Shown in pieces: positions 1 to 7,396 of a stretch of DNA of 25,490 nt (the first letter of the stretch is position 1; the number at the start of each line of letters is the position of its first letter). Made by a program: the position numbers and the translations under genes. The notes beneath the pieces are model-generated. The model saw only the letters and a program-made list of their open reading frames with translations. It made no database searches and was not told the origin of the DNA. Origin of the DNA: Methanosaeta sp. UBA80 (GTDB lineage: Archaea > Halobacteriota > Methanosarcinia > Methanotrichales > Methanotrichaceae); contig DAWB01000082.1 in NCBI GenBank assembly GCA_002505805.1, positions 476-25,965 on the forward strand. Reading direction: 5' to 3'.

Positions 1-113
1 AGATCCCGTGGACGGAGAGCCTGCTTTGATCCGGCGACGAATACCTAGGCCTCGACCTCACTCTCGCACAGTCTCATTAGTCTCGTTATATGTCAATATT
101 TTATATATAACTG

Positions 114-314
114 ATGTATTATGAGAAACAATTATCAGCGATATGCTGCAAGAGCCTCATGAAGCTGCTGGCAGACACCCTGGAGCCGCGGGCCGGTATG
201 GATGCCAATATCAAGAAGCTTGAGTCTCTAAAGGAGGTCAGGGAGCGGACGGAGAAGAGGAGGGACGCGATCTGCAGTCAGCACATTAGCAGCTTAAAGT
301 CCCGATATAGCTGA
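114..314 (+). CDS. doubtful small ORF, 66 aa
   Basis: This is an open frame with an ATG but no Shine-Dalgarno sequence. The nearest TATA-like stretch (about 100-108) is too close to the ATG to drive it. The product would have a charged helical C-terminal half rich in Lys, Arg and Glu and two adjacent cysteines near the N-terminus; I recognise no family. Upstream, bases 1-113 hold no convincing gene: one forward frame is open from base 2 to a TGA near 124, which could be the tail of a gene entering from the left, but the peptide is Arg/Pro-rich and unfamiliar. Bases 315-388 hold nothing I can name. The whole 1-388 stretch may be decayed or non-coding DNA. Confidence 0.2.
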   Translation: MYYEKQLSAICCKSLMKLLADTLEPRAGMDANIKKLESLKEVRERTEKRRDAICSQHISSLKSRYS

Positions 315-388
315 AAAGAGTTGCTCCACAGGCAGATGCGGATTCGTCCAGCTGGCTGCAGCGAGATACTATTGGATTAGGCGTTTAA

Positions 389-1378
389 TTATTTTATAAT
401 TATTTTATTTAAATGGTCTATGCCATCAGGCAATCCTGGTAAGCATATAATTTCATTTAATGGACATATATCTATAAGCCTATTTTCTACATTTTTTGAA
501 TTAGGATCCATAATCAAAATCTTCTTAGGATGGTTCTTGTTCGATGCTTGTTCAAATAGATTCCTTACTGCAGTATCATAGAGTGGCAGAGAATAACCAC
601 AGATAATCCACATATCCGATGAAAATAGTGCATCTTGCGCCTCAGCCCAGGTTCTCTTTAGCCACAAAGGAATTGACTTTTCTGGAAGCGGTGGTATGAT
701 TGCAGCATCACTTCCTCTGCGAAAAGCAGGCCTCATATCTTGATACATAATTAGATTGCCAGACTCAAATGACCAATTCAAGGAGCCATGCAGCTTAAAT
801 AAGGGGACTTTACCAGTAAGCTCGACAAGCCTATTTTGCTCTTGAATAGAAAAAGGAAGAGCAGTCCCTTTCAGTAGTTGAGGTTTGTCTAATCCACCAT
901 AAAATATTCCAGGCATGCGGTTTCTCATCATCTCACGATGCCTAAGTCCTCTTTCAATGACAATATCGTAATTTGTTGAGATCACCCCTCTTATGTGGAC
1001 CTTATTTACGATTTTCCAAAACAGTTGATGTTCTCTGCATTTGATGGGGCTTGTAATTCTTCCAGCATAACGGCGATTATAGCTTCCAGCATCAGGCCCT
1101 CGCGGTGTCGCAATAGATGCAGCAATTACTTCAACCACCCATTTCCAAGGAATTGGCGAACTAGAACTTTTGCTCAGATCGAATATATGCCCTATGAATT
1201 GTTCCGCATTTTCTTCAGGGTTTTCTTTATGCCATTTTTCCCAAGTTCCAAGGACTTTTTCAATCCTACTAAGTGCACTAGGAGATGGTGCATAAATATC
1301 ACTCTTAAAAAGCTCTGATGTTAGAGGCAATCCAGCTATTCTTGAAAATCCTGCGCCTAGAAATATTGTGGCTTCCAT
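389..1378 (-). CDS. stand-alone SIR2-like protein
   Basis: The 329-aa product has the signature of the SIR2 NAD-binding fold: a nucleotide-binding motif GAGFSRIAGLP at residues 8-18, STNYD at 134-138 with the conserved Asn136, KLHGS at 195-199 with the presumed catalytic His197, and GYSLP at 261-265. The four-Cys zinc-finger module of sirtuin deacetylases is not evident, and no second effector domain is attached. Known relatives of this SIR2_2-like type are often NAD-degrading or NAD-binding defence proteins; that role is inferred here. The start is supported by a GAGAGGAT-like ribosome binding site at 1388-1395. The gene is AT-rich, unlike the GC-rich moeA beside it, and no HerA, Argonaute or other usual SIR2 partner is in the window. 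A metabolic or DNA-related deacylase role cannot be excluded. Confidence 0.8.
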   Translation of the reverse strand: MEATIFLGAGFSRIAGLPLTSELFKSDIYAPSPSALSRIEKVLGTWEKWHKENPEENAEQFIGHIFDLSKSSSSPIPWKWVVEVIAASIATPRGPDAGSYNRRYAGRITSPIKCREHQLFWKIVNKVHIRGVISTNYDIVIERGLRHREMMRNRMPGIFYGGLDKPQLLKGTALPFSIQEQNRLVELTGKVPLFKLHGSLNWSFESGNLIMYQDMRPAFRRGSDAAIIPPLPEKSIPLWLKRTWAEAQDALFSSDMWIICGYSLPLYDTAVRNLFEQASNKNHPKKILIMDPNSKNVENRLIDICPLNEIICLPGLPDGIDHLNKIIIK

Positions 1379-1594
1379 ATATTTGCGATCCTCTCATGCC
1401 ATAAATACAAGGATATGTATGCGTAAAATGGAAGATAAGGATTTAGAGTCATACCAATCACTTACACTCGCCCAGCATCCTTGCCTCGCCCTGATATTCC
1501 CGAAGCATCATGTTCTCAAACATGGAGATCGAACTCCCAGCTTGCGATATTCCTGATGATTCGCGCCCCAATGGAAATACCCTTTCATCCGTCT

Positions 1595-1610
1595 CAGGCC
1601 TTTTATAGCC
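1595..1610 (+). promoter_or_regulatory. TATA box for moeA; leaderless transcript likely
   Basis: The sequence CCTTTTATAG centres about 25 bp before the moeA ATG at 1630. That is the usual TATA-to-start distance in archaea, so transcription should begin at or next to the start codon. No Shine-Dalgarno sequence precedes the ATG, which fits a leaderless mRNA. Confidence 0.5.
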
Positions 1611-1629
1611 CCCCGCCAATCCCCATATC

Positions 1630-3429
1630 ATGCCCAAGGAGTTCCACAGCCTCATTCACCTCGATGAAGCAAGGTCCATAGTCCTGCAGCACCTCCCCGC
1701 CGCCACCGTAGCCAGTATCCCCCTCAGCCATGCCGCCGGCTTTATCCTGGCGGAGAAGATCGTATCCACCATAGACGTTCCCGGCTTCTCTCGCGCCTCC
1801 ATGGACGGCTTTGCCGTCCAGGCCGGGGACACCCTAGAAGCAAGGGAGGACCGGCCGGTCTGTCTCCGGCTGGCAGGGCGGGTTCATATGGGCCGGCTGC
1901 CCGAGATAGGCATCTCCTCCGGAGAGGCAGCAGAGGTCTCCACCGGCTCCATGATCCCTCCCGGATCCGATGCCGTGGTCATGATCGAGCACTCCCAGGC
2001 GACGGGAGAGAAAGTGCTGGTGCGCCGACCGGTCTATGCCAGCGAGAACATCCAGGCGGCGGGAAGCGACATCTCCTTCGGCGAGACTCTTCTCTATCCC
2101 GGCACACTGCTCCAGCCCCGGGAGATAGGGGTCCTGGCCGCCCTGGGATGCCAGGAGGTGCCGGTACGGATGCTGAAAGTGGGCGTGGCCTCCACCGGAG
2201 ATGAGCTGGCTCCGCCGGGAGAGAACCTGGCGGCTGGAAAGATATACGATATCAACACCTACACCATAGCTGCTGCCGTATCCGACTGCGGGGCCAGGGC
2301 CTTGCATTACGGCATCCTGCCTGATGAAAAGCAGGCTATGGCCGGGGCTCTGCATAAAATGGCCGGGGAGTGCGACCTGATTTTGGTCAGCGGCAGCACC
2401 TCCGCCGGGGCGGGGGATATGATCTATCGGGTTTTGGAGGAGATGGGAGAGCTGATCTTCCACGGGGTCAACCTCAAGCCGGGCAAGCCCACCATCTTCG
2501 GCCTGATCGAGGGCAAGCCCTGCCTGGGCCTGCCCGGCTACCCCACCAGCGCCTTGACCGTCTTCTCCTGCCTGGCCGCTCCCGCCATCCGGGCCGCTCT
2601 GGGCAGAAGCCACCGGGGCAAGAGCGCCCCAGGCCGGCTGGCCGGGCCGGTTCGGACGGAGGGCCGCCGCCAGATGCTGGCCGTGGGCCTGTCTGGAGAG
2701 CTGGTCTACCCTGTGGACAAGGGCAGCGGCTCCATCACCACCCTGGCCGGGGCGGACGGGATCATAGACATCCCCGCCGGGGTAGAGTACCTGGAAGAGG
2801 GAACGCCTGTCTCAGTGGAGCTATTTGCAGAAAGAGATACGGATTCGGAGACCCTGCTTGTCGCCGGCGAGAACTCCATCCTCCTGGATAAGCTTGCAGA
2901 GAGCCGCCCCGGATGCCTGAGGCTGCTTTGCGCCGGACCCATCCAGGCCCGGATCTACCTGGAAGAGGGAGTGGCAGACCTGGCCTGCGTCTGGGGCCTG
3001 GACCGGCCCTGGCAGGGGACAGAGATCATCTGGAGCGCCGAGAGGGAGATGGGTCTGCTCTTCCGGGACCGGGAGGCTCTTTCCCATCTGGCCGACCGTC
3101 CGCTGGCGGGCTGGCAGCGGGACAGCTCTCATAAATCTGCCTTTGAAGCCTTCCTGCAGGGAAAGGGAATAGCAAATCCCCGCTTTGTGAGGTCGGCAAG
3201 GACGCACCGCGCCGTGGCTGCGGCAGTGGCCTCCGGGCGGGCGGAAGCGGGATACGCCGAGAAGGAGGCGGCAGAGGAAGCTGGCCTGGGATTTGAGTTT
3301 CTTGCCCGGGAGAGAATCATTCTCTTGGCCAGAAGCGAGAGACTGGAGGACAGCGGTATCAGGTCCCTGCTCCAGGCTCTTTCTGAGAAAGAGGCCGGAA
3401 AGTCCCCAGACGCCGCCGGTAATAGCTGA
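1630..3429 (+). CDS. moeA: MoeA molybdopterin molybdenumtransferase with C-terminal PBP-like domain
   Basis: This enzyme inserts molybdate (or tungstate) into adenylylated molybdopterin, the last common step of Moco/Wco synthesis, in the cytoplasm. The MoeA core is clear: DVPGFSRASMDGFAV at residues 49-63, a MoCF-like nucleotide/pterin loop SGSTSAGAGD at 254-263, KPGKP at 283-287 and GYPTSA at 303-308. From about residue 402 to 585 the protein continues into a region resembling the periplasmic-binding-protein fold found fused to MoeA in many archaea, for which a regulatory or substrate-sensing role has been proposed. At 599 aa it is about 200 aa longer than simple MoeA. The ATG at 1630 is chosen because the MoeA fold begins there and a TATA box lies about 25 bp upstream. 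Its last 71 bp overlap the 3' end of priL on the other strand. Confidence 0.9.
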   Translation: MPKEFHSLIHLDEARSIVLQHLPAATVASIPLSHAAGFILAEKIVSTIDVPGFSRASMDGFAVQAGDTLEAREDRPVCLRLAGRVHMGRLPEIGISSGEAAEVSTGSMIPPGSDAVVMIEHSQATGEKVLVRRPVYASENIQAAGSDISFGETLLYPGTLLQPREIGVLAALGCQEVPVRMLKVGVASTGDELAPPGENLAAGKIYDINTYTIAAAVSDCGARALHYGILPDEKQAMAGALHKMAGECDLILVSGSTSAGAGDMIYRVLEEMGELIFHGVNLKPGKPTIFGLIEGKPCLGLPGYPTSALTVFSCLAAPAIRAALGRSHRGKSAPGRLAGPVRTEGRRQMLAVGLSGELVYPVDKGSGSITTLAGADGIIDIPAGVEYLEEGTPVSVELFAERDTDSETLLVAGENSILLDKLAESRPGCLRLLCAGPIQARIYLEEGVADLACVWGLDRPWQGTEIIWSAEREMGLLFRDREALSHLADRPLAGWQRDSSHKSAFEAFLQGKGIANPRFVRSARTHRAVAAAVASGRAEAGYAEKEAAEEAGLGFEFLARERIILLARSERLEDSGIRSLLQALSEKEAGKSPDAAGNS

Positions 3430-4378
3430 GGGGATGGCGAATCCTCCGGCACAGCTCATCCTCCCCGGGACAGTTGCCGTAGGTGGCCATGGTGGCGCAG
3501 GCCGGTGGCTTGTAGCGGGTGCCCGAGGCACCGGCGATATGCTCTACCTGATAGCGGGTCCTCTCTGGATCAAAGTCCGGGCTGGTGTTGAAGAGAGATG
3601 TCACCTCATCAACAGTCATATTGATCTGCAAAAGAAAGCTGACCAGGGCAAATCGGGCGCTGTGGGCCAGATTGACTCCTCTGGCCACGTCAGTGAGCAT
3701 TCTCTTGATGCAGGGCGGAAAAGCCCCCTCCTCGACGGCACCCAGGTCCACCCTCTCCCTGGCCTTCAGAGCCTCGAGCTGCTCTCGCAGGGGCTGCAAA
3801 TATTCTTCCAGAGCGGCGCAGATCGGCTCATCCACCGATAGGGGCAGACCCTTGAGAATCCTCACCCTGGCCGCCTCCTCCATCAGCCTCTTCAGCTCCT
3901 CCTCGGTCACAGTGAGGTAGCCCTGGGAGAGATCGCGGTTGGTCAGCTTCCACTTGGGGCTCTTCATGCCGTGCGCCGCCCGGATGTACTCGGAGAAATG
4001 GATTTTATAGGGTCCCCGCCCCTGGGGATATATTCCCAGATCCTCCGCCAGAGCGGGGAGAGAATCCTTCTCCCCTTGCAGTCGGCGGAAGGCCAGCTTG
4101 GCCTCGGCCAGAGCATAGCGGCGCAGCAGTATCTCGTCGCCCAGACAGGAGATCATGACCCTGGCTAAAGGGTAGGAGAGAAGTTCAGAGAGGCTCTCCG
4201 CCTGGCTCTGGGGAGAGCTCTCGGAGATGCTGCCGGATAGCGCCCCCTCCACCCGCTGCATGGCCCGGCTGCGAACCGCCTTGAATGAGGTTTTGGTGAG
4301 AAGGCTTTCTAAAGAGTATCCTGCCTCCCTCACCGCTCCTGCCGCGTCTTCAGTAAAAGGGTAATCGGAGATCCTCAT
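3359..4378 (-). CDS. priL: DNA primase large subunit (iron-sulfur)
   Basis: PriL regulates and supports the catalytic PriS subunit in making primers for replication. The 339-aa protein keeps the four cysteines expected to bind the 4Fe-4S cluster: Cys223 in FPPCIKRML, Cys294 in ACATMATYGNC, Cys303 in NCPGED and Cys310 in ELCRRIRHPLSYY, a typical arrangement for the archaeal/eukaryotic family. The helical N-terminal domain spans roughly residues 1-215. The ATG overlaps the pcna stop as ATGA, so translation is coupled to the clamp gene upstream. The last residues after the conserved SYYRRR stretch lie in the overlap with moeA and look dispensable. The priS partner is not in this window. Confidence 0.93.
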   Translation of the reverse strand: MRISDYPFTEDAAGAVREAGYSLESLLTKTSFKAVRSRAMQRVEGALSGSISESSPQSQAESLSELLSYPLARVMISCLGDEILLRRYALAEAKLAFRRLQGEKDSLPALAEDLGIYPQGRGPYKIHFSEYIRAAHGMKSPKWKLTNRDLSQGYLTVTEEELKRLMEEAARVRILKGLPLSVDEPICAALEEYLQPLREQLEALKARERVDLGAVEEGAFPPCIKRMLTDVARGVNLAHSARFALVSFLLQINMTVDEVTSLFNTSPDFDPERTRYQVEHIAGASGTRYKPPACATMATYGNCPGEDELCRRIRHPLSYYRRRLGTFRPLSQKEPGAGT

Positions 4379-5109
4379 TCCTGCTCAATTCTGGGAGCCA
4401 GGAGGTAATTGATCTCCACCGACTGGCCGAGCTTGAAGTGCACCCGCAGGGGATAGTCTATGCCCATCTCCAAAGTAACCTCGCCGGCCTTGCTTATGGA
4501 CTTGGACATGTCCTCCAGATAATCCAATGAGAACAGGCTTCTGGCCTCTCCCGGCTTCATGCCCAACAGCTCGGTGCTGGGGATCTTGAGCTTGAGGGAG
4601 TCGATATCCCCCTTGGCCTCCATATAGAATCCCTCATCGGAGACGCCCAGTATGACATGATCGCTGACCTTCTCCGCTGCCTTGACCGCCCGGCGCAGCT
4701 CTGAGCCAGGTAGGGTGACATGGGCGGGCAGGTCCAACTCCGGTATGCGCGGCTCCTTGCGGATGGCAGAGGGATCGATCAAACTCAGGGTGTAGGAGAG
4801 GGAACCCACTCCGATCTTCAGCTTGTGGCTCTCTTCATCCAGCTCCAGCTGCACATTCTCCCCCTTGTCGGCCATGCTTAAGACGTCACCCAAGCGCACC
4901 AGGTCTATGCCTATCTCGCAGGCGGTGGCTTTGAAGTATTCAAAGGCCTCATTGCCGATCTTCAAGGAGACCATGGCCACATTGGCAGGATCCACGGCTT
5001 TGAGCTCCAGGCCGCCCTCCGATATGGAGAACTTGACCTCATCCACCAGAGAAGAGACAGAATCTATTGCATCGCGCAGAGTTTCCGCATTGATAACCGC
5101 CTTGAACAT
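4375..5109 (-). CDS. pcn: DNA polymerase sliding clamp (PCNA)
   Basis: This is the ring-shaped processivity factor that encircles DNA and tethers polymerases, ligase, FEN1 and other PIP-box proteins. The 244-aa product starts MFKAVINAETL and ends LLAPRIEQE, with two clamp domains; DPANVAMV near residue 40 and the C-terminal VHFKLGQSVEINYLLAPRIE stretch are classic. An in-frame ATG 27 bp upstream would add MAMLGEDLV. I prefer the internal ATG at 5109 because a GGAGAGG ribosome binding site sits just before it and the family begins at MFKA. The gene follows TFS on the same strand after a 78-bp gap carrying its own TATA-like element, and is coupled to priL by an ATGA overlap. Confidence 0.95.
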   Translation of the reverse strand: MFKAVINAETLRDAIDSVSSLVDEVKFSISEGGLELKAVDPANVAMVSLKIGNEAFEYFKATACEIGIDLVRLGDVLSMADKGENVQLELDEESHKLKIGVGSLSYTLSLIDPSAIRKEPRIPELDLPAHVTLPGSELRRAVKAAEKVSDHVILGVSDEGFYMEAKGDIDSLKLKIPSTELLGMKPGEARSLFSLDYLEDMSKSISKAGEVTLEMGIDYPLRVHFKLGQSVEINYLLAPRIEQE

Positions 5110-5135
5110 CACTAAATCCTCTCCCAACATTGCCA

Positions 5136-5152
5136 TTTAATATTTAATATAG
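5136..5152 (-). promoter_or_regulatory. TATA-like element upstream of pcna
   Basis: On the minus strand the stretch CTATATTAAATATTAAATG lies about 27-43 bp before the preferred pcna ATG. This position would give a short leader retaining the GGAGAGG site. It suggests that pcna-priL has its own promoter as well as possible read-through from TFS. Confidence 0.4.
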
Positions 5153-5187
5153 CTGATGCCAAGTTGACGAGGCCCAGGCCGGGAGGC

Positions 5188-5499
5188 CTAATCGTACTCC
5201 CGCCAGGTCTTGCTGCATTTGGTGCAACGGAAGAAGCGAACCTCGCTCTCATCGGCGCTCCGCAGCTGCCGCAGCCACCAGTATGCAATATTATGACCGC
5301 AGTCAGGACAGCGGGCATTGGTGGTGGGAAGCCCCGCCGACTCCTGCTCCAGAACCGGCACCACCCGGGTCAGCTGCTCCGTCTTGCTGACCAAGGACTC
5401 GCCTGTTGCAGCCCTGGGCATCTTATGGCCGCACTTCCTGCAGACCATCATGCCCCCCTTGGGCATCATCATGCTCTTGCACTCGGGACAAAATTCCAT
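5188..5499 (-). CDS. tfs: transcription factor S (TFS, TFIIS/RPB9-like)
   Basis: TFS stimulates the intrinsic RNA cleavage activity of archaeal RNA polymerase and rescues backtracked complexes. The 103-aa product has two zinc ribbons: Cys4/Cys7/Cys20/Cys23 at the N-terminus (RPB9-like) and Cys64/Cys67/Cys92/Cys95 at the C-terminus (TFIIS-like). The acidic hairpin tip RSADE, with Asp83 and Glu84, is intact, so cleavage stimulation is expected rather than an inhibitory paralogue role. The frame is open further upstream, but the family begins at MEFCPEC, which sets the start at 5499. It lies upstream of pcna-priL on the same strand, a replication/transcription cluster seen in several euryarchaea as far as I recall. 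The gene is divergent from the ACT-domain gene. Confidence 0.93.
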   Translation of the reverse strand: MEFCPECKSMMMPKGGMMVCRKCGHKMPRAATGESLVSKTEQLTRVVPVLEQESAGLPTTNARCPDCGHNIAYWWLRQLRSADESEVRFFRCTKCSKTWREYD

Positions 5500-5517
5500 C
5501 GGATGAGGTTTATTCAC

Positions 5518-5534
5518 TCGCCATATTAAAGTTT
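5518..5534. promoter_or_regulatory. AT-rich element in the TFS / ACT-domain divergent promoter
   Basis: The only AT-rich tract (CCATATTAAAG on the plus strand, CTTTAATATGG on the minus strand) in the 67-bp divergent gap could act as a TATA box in both directions. It lies about 25 bp from the TFS start, implying a nearly leaderless TFS mRNA. It lies about 40 bp from the ATG at 5567, leaving a short leader with a GAGG ribosome binding site. Confidence 0.35.
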
Positions 5535-5566
5535 CCGAGGCGCATTGCAGAGCATTGAGGCAGGAT

Positions 5567-6232
5567 ATGAGCATAGCTATCAACGTCATATGCCAGGATC
5601 GACCGGGGATGCTGCGCGACATCGCCGGCACGGTGGCCAAATGGGGCGGCAACATCGTATACACCCAGCAGTTCGTCCTGGAGAGGGGCATGAACCAGGG
5701 TAAAGCTGCGGTTTACATGGAGATAGACTGTTTGACCGGTGATGTCCCGGAGATGGTAGAGGAGCTGGAGGCTCTCCCGGCCATAACCGATGTCTCCATC
5801 CATGAGACCTTCGGAAAGATTTACGGCGCCAGGGTAATCATAATCGGGGGAGGGGCTCAGGTAGCCCAGGTAGCAGTGGGAGCGGTGAGCGAAGCAGACA
5901 GGCATAACCTGCGAGGAGAGAGGATAAGCGTGGACACCATACCCCTGGTGGGAGAAGAGGCCATCGCTGATGCCGTGAGCGCCGTGGCCCGTCTGCCCCG
6001 CGCCTCCATACTGGTTTTGGCCGGAGCACTCATGGGAGGGCGGATCACCCGGGAGGTGAAAAAGCTTCAGGAGGAGGGAATACCGGTTATAGCTCTGAAA
6101 ATGGCCGGCTCTCTTCCCGCCCAGGCGGACATGGTGGTCACAGATCCCATCCAGGCCGGCACCTTCGCGGTGATGCACATAGCCGGCACCGCCGTCTTCG
6201 ATATAGGCCGGGTGCGGGGCAGGGAGTTCTAG
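5567..6232 (+). CDS. ACT domain plus DUF5612 protein
   Basis: The 221-aa protein begins with an ACT domain (about residues 1-80, starting INVICQDRPGMLRDIAGTVA), a fold that binds small ligands, often amino acids, to regulate enzymes. The second half (about 85-221) matches what I recognise as DUF5612, a family mostly of methanogens. It contains GARVIIIGGGAQVAQVAVGA and a later ILVLAGALMGG stretch, suggesting an alpha/beta nucleotide- or ligand-binding fold. Its function is not established; a ligand sensor in amino-acid metabolism is a reasonable guess. A TTG 12 bp upstream is possible, but the ATG at 5567 has a GAGG site six bases before it. The stop shares the tetranucleotide CTAG with the stop of the convergent glutaredoxin-like gene. 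Confidence 0.8.
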   Translation: MSIAINVICQDRPGMLRDIAGTVAKWGGNIVYTQQFVLERGMNQGKAAVYMEIDCLTGDVPEMVEELEALPAITDVSIHETFGKIYGARVIIIGGGAQVAQVAVGAVSEADRHNLRGERISVDTIPLVGEEAIADAVSAVARLPRASILVLAGALMGGRITREVKKLQEEGIPVIALKMAGSLPAQADMVVTDPIQAGTFAVMHIAGTAVFDIGRVRGREF

Positions 6233-6477
6233 CTCTTTAGAATGCTTGAGAGATCCCGCAAGCTATCTCCCTCAAAGAGATCCTCCACGGTATAGAAGCT
6301 CTCATCGGCCTGGAGCACCGGGGCCATGAGGGTGAACACACCATTCACACGCAGCTCTGTCAAGGCCTGTGGTGTGCTCATATCCTGGTTTTCATAATCT
6401 AGCCCTGCCTTCTTCAGAGCCGCTTTGAGCTGCTCGCATCTGGGGCAGGTGGAAGTGGAATAGACGGTCAGATTCAC
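6229..6477 (-). CDS. glutaredoxin-like thiol-disulfide protein
   Basis: The 82-aa product is a small thioredoxin-fold protein with a CPRC active site at residues 11-14 following a typical first strand (VNLTVYSTST), a proline in MAPVLQ at the expected cis-Pro position, and a C-terminal helix. It probably reduces disulfides or handles redox transfer in the cytoplasm. The frame is open upstream, but a GTG at 6477 has a strong GGAGG ribosome binding site seven to eight bases before it and puts the fold at the very N-terminus. A TTG one codon earlier is an alternative. It lies 16 bp after the cysteine-rich gene on the same strand, so the two are probably cotranscribed. The two stop codons at the 3' convergence overlap in CTAG. 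Confidence 0.8.
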   Translation of the reverse strand: MNLTVYSTSTCPRCEQLKAALKKAGLDYENQDMSTPQALTELRVNGVFTLMAPVLQADESFYTVEDLFEGDSLRDLSSILKS

Positions 6478-6493
6478 CAAAATGCCTCCAATT

Positions 6494-6829
6494 TCAACGC
6501 AATGATCGGGGATAGGATTTCTCGGACCAGACGGCATAGCCGCAAGCTACGGCCTTCTCCGCGCATTCTGTACAACAGGAGAAGTTGGCCAGGTACTCCA
6601 CGCCCTCCATCTCATGCTCAAAGACCTGATTGCAGGTGAAACCAGAGGTTCGCCGGAAATCAAAGCCTTTGCCGAACTCGTCCTGCTCCGCCTGGGCCGG
6701 GCGCTCCAGAATAGCCCAGTCCCGGGGAAGAAGTATGGGCAGAGTGGCCAGGTTCATGCCGCATCCGCATGGACCGTAGACGTCCTCCAGATCCTTGAAT
6801 ATGATGGCTTTACAAAGATGCTCGCTCAT
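6494..6829 (-). CDS. small eight-cysteine protein of unknown family
   Basis: The 111-aa protein has eight cysteines: Cys6, Cys21 and Cys23 (PCGCG), Cys66, Cys85, Cys86 and Cys89 (SCCTEC) and Cys96. I do not recognise the family. The number and clustering of cysteines suggest metal or iron-sulfur binding, or a redox role with the glutaredoxin-like protein encoded 16 bp downstream. I considered ferredoxin:thioredoxin reductase catalytic chain, but its CPC/CHC motif pattern is not evident. The ATG is preceded by GAGGAGAGG, a very good ribosome binding site. Most residues after Cys23 look globular (ILLPRDWAILERP), with no signal peptide or membrane segment, so a cytoplasmic protein is expected. 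Confidence 0.75.
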   Translation of the reverse strand: MSEHLCKAIIFKDLEDVYGPCGCGMNLATLPILLPRDWAILERPAQAEQDEFGKGFDFRRTSGFTCNQVFEHEMEGVEYLANFSCCTECAEKAVACGYAVWSEKSYPRSLR

Positions 6830-7161
6830 GGTCCTCTCCTCATGCTCCTCTTTTTCCTCCCGGCAACCTAATTAACATTTCCCATTAGCATCAGGGTTTT
6901 CGTTTTATCGGGATGATTTTAATTCAAGCATTTATTAGGTCTTAATTTTAGATTCAATGCAGAAGCCAGAATATAGCCAGGATAAGATCGGCATATAGAG
7001 TTAGAACCGTATTTTCATTATGAATAGGCCCAAATTTCACAGAGGGGAATTTATATAGGGAATAAATGGAATAAAAACACATATTCCGGGCCTGTAGCGC
7101 TAGAAGGCTGAAAAATTGCCTTTTCCAGCTGCAAAATCCGGATTATGAGGTGGATAGAGAG
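6830..7161. other. gene-free AT-rich gap before the histone operon
   Basis: No coding frame, tRNA or repeat is visible. The right part holds the histone promoter and leader: a TATA box TTTATATA at about 7049-7057 and roughly 75 bases of presumed 5' leader. A hairpin is possible in the leader at 7107-7129 (GCTG pairing with CAGC, then AAAA with TTTT after one mismatch, loop TTGCC). The left part (6860-7040) is AT-rich and unremarkable. Confidence 0.5.
7049..7057 (+). promoter_or_regulatory. TATA box for the histone-gatE-cdc6 operon
   Basis: TTTATATA preceded by a purine-rich GAGGGGAA tract looks like an archaeal BRE-TATA pair. Transcription would start near 7080, giving a leader of about 80 nt before the histone ATG at 7162. 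Confidence 0.5.
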
Positions 7162-7392
7162 ATGCCCATACTACCCGTTGCCCCGGTGAGCCGGCTCATC
7201 CGCGAGGCAGGTGCCGAGAGGGTAAGCGAAGGCGCGAGGGATGCGCTGGCCGAGATTTTGGAGAGCTATGGCCTGGAGGTAGCCCGTGAAGCCGCCGGCT
7301 GGGCTCACCATGCCAAGAGAAAGACGGTCAAATCGGAAGACATCAGGGAGGCAGTCAAAAGAGTTAAACCACCGGCGTTCACTGAAAGGTAA
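7162..7392 (+). CDS. archaeal histone
   Basis: This is a 76-aa single histone fold of the HMf type that wraps DNA as dimers and longer multimers. The N-terminus MPILPVAPVSRLIREAGAER and the C-terminal RKTVKSEDIREAVKR stretch carry the family hallmarks, including the final AGRKTVKxxDI-like loop and helix. It is slightly longer than HMfB, with a short PPAFTER tail. A GTG at 7150 could add four residues, but GAGGTG at 7147-7152 is an excellent ribosome binding site nine bases before the ATG at 7162. It is the first gene of a unit continuing into gatE after four bases, placing chromatin, tRNA-Gln synthesis and replication initiation under one promoter. Confidence 0.93.
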   Translation: MPILPVAPVSRLIREAGAERVSEGARDALAEILESYGLEVAREAAGWAHHAKRKTVKSEDIREAVKRVKPPAFTER

Positions 7393-7396
7393 TCCA

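Noticed and set aside
1458..1655. 65-codon leftward frame in the SIR2-moeA gap
   Set aside because: It overlaps the moeA promoter and start, shows no family features, and I see no ribosome binding site. A short real peptide cannot be fully excluded.
5188..5691. Longer 167-aa version of TFS
   Set aside because: The extra N-terminus runs antisense into the ACT-domain gene; the family starts at MEFCPEC.
6494..6829. Ferredoxin:thioredoxin reductase catalytic chain
   Set aside because: Cysteine content and the glutaredoxin-like neighbour suggested it, but the CPC and CHC motif spacing of that family is not present.
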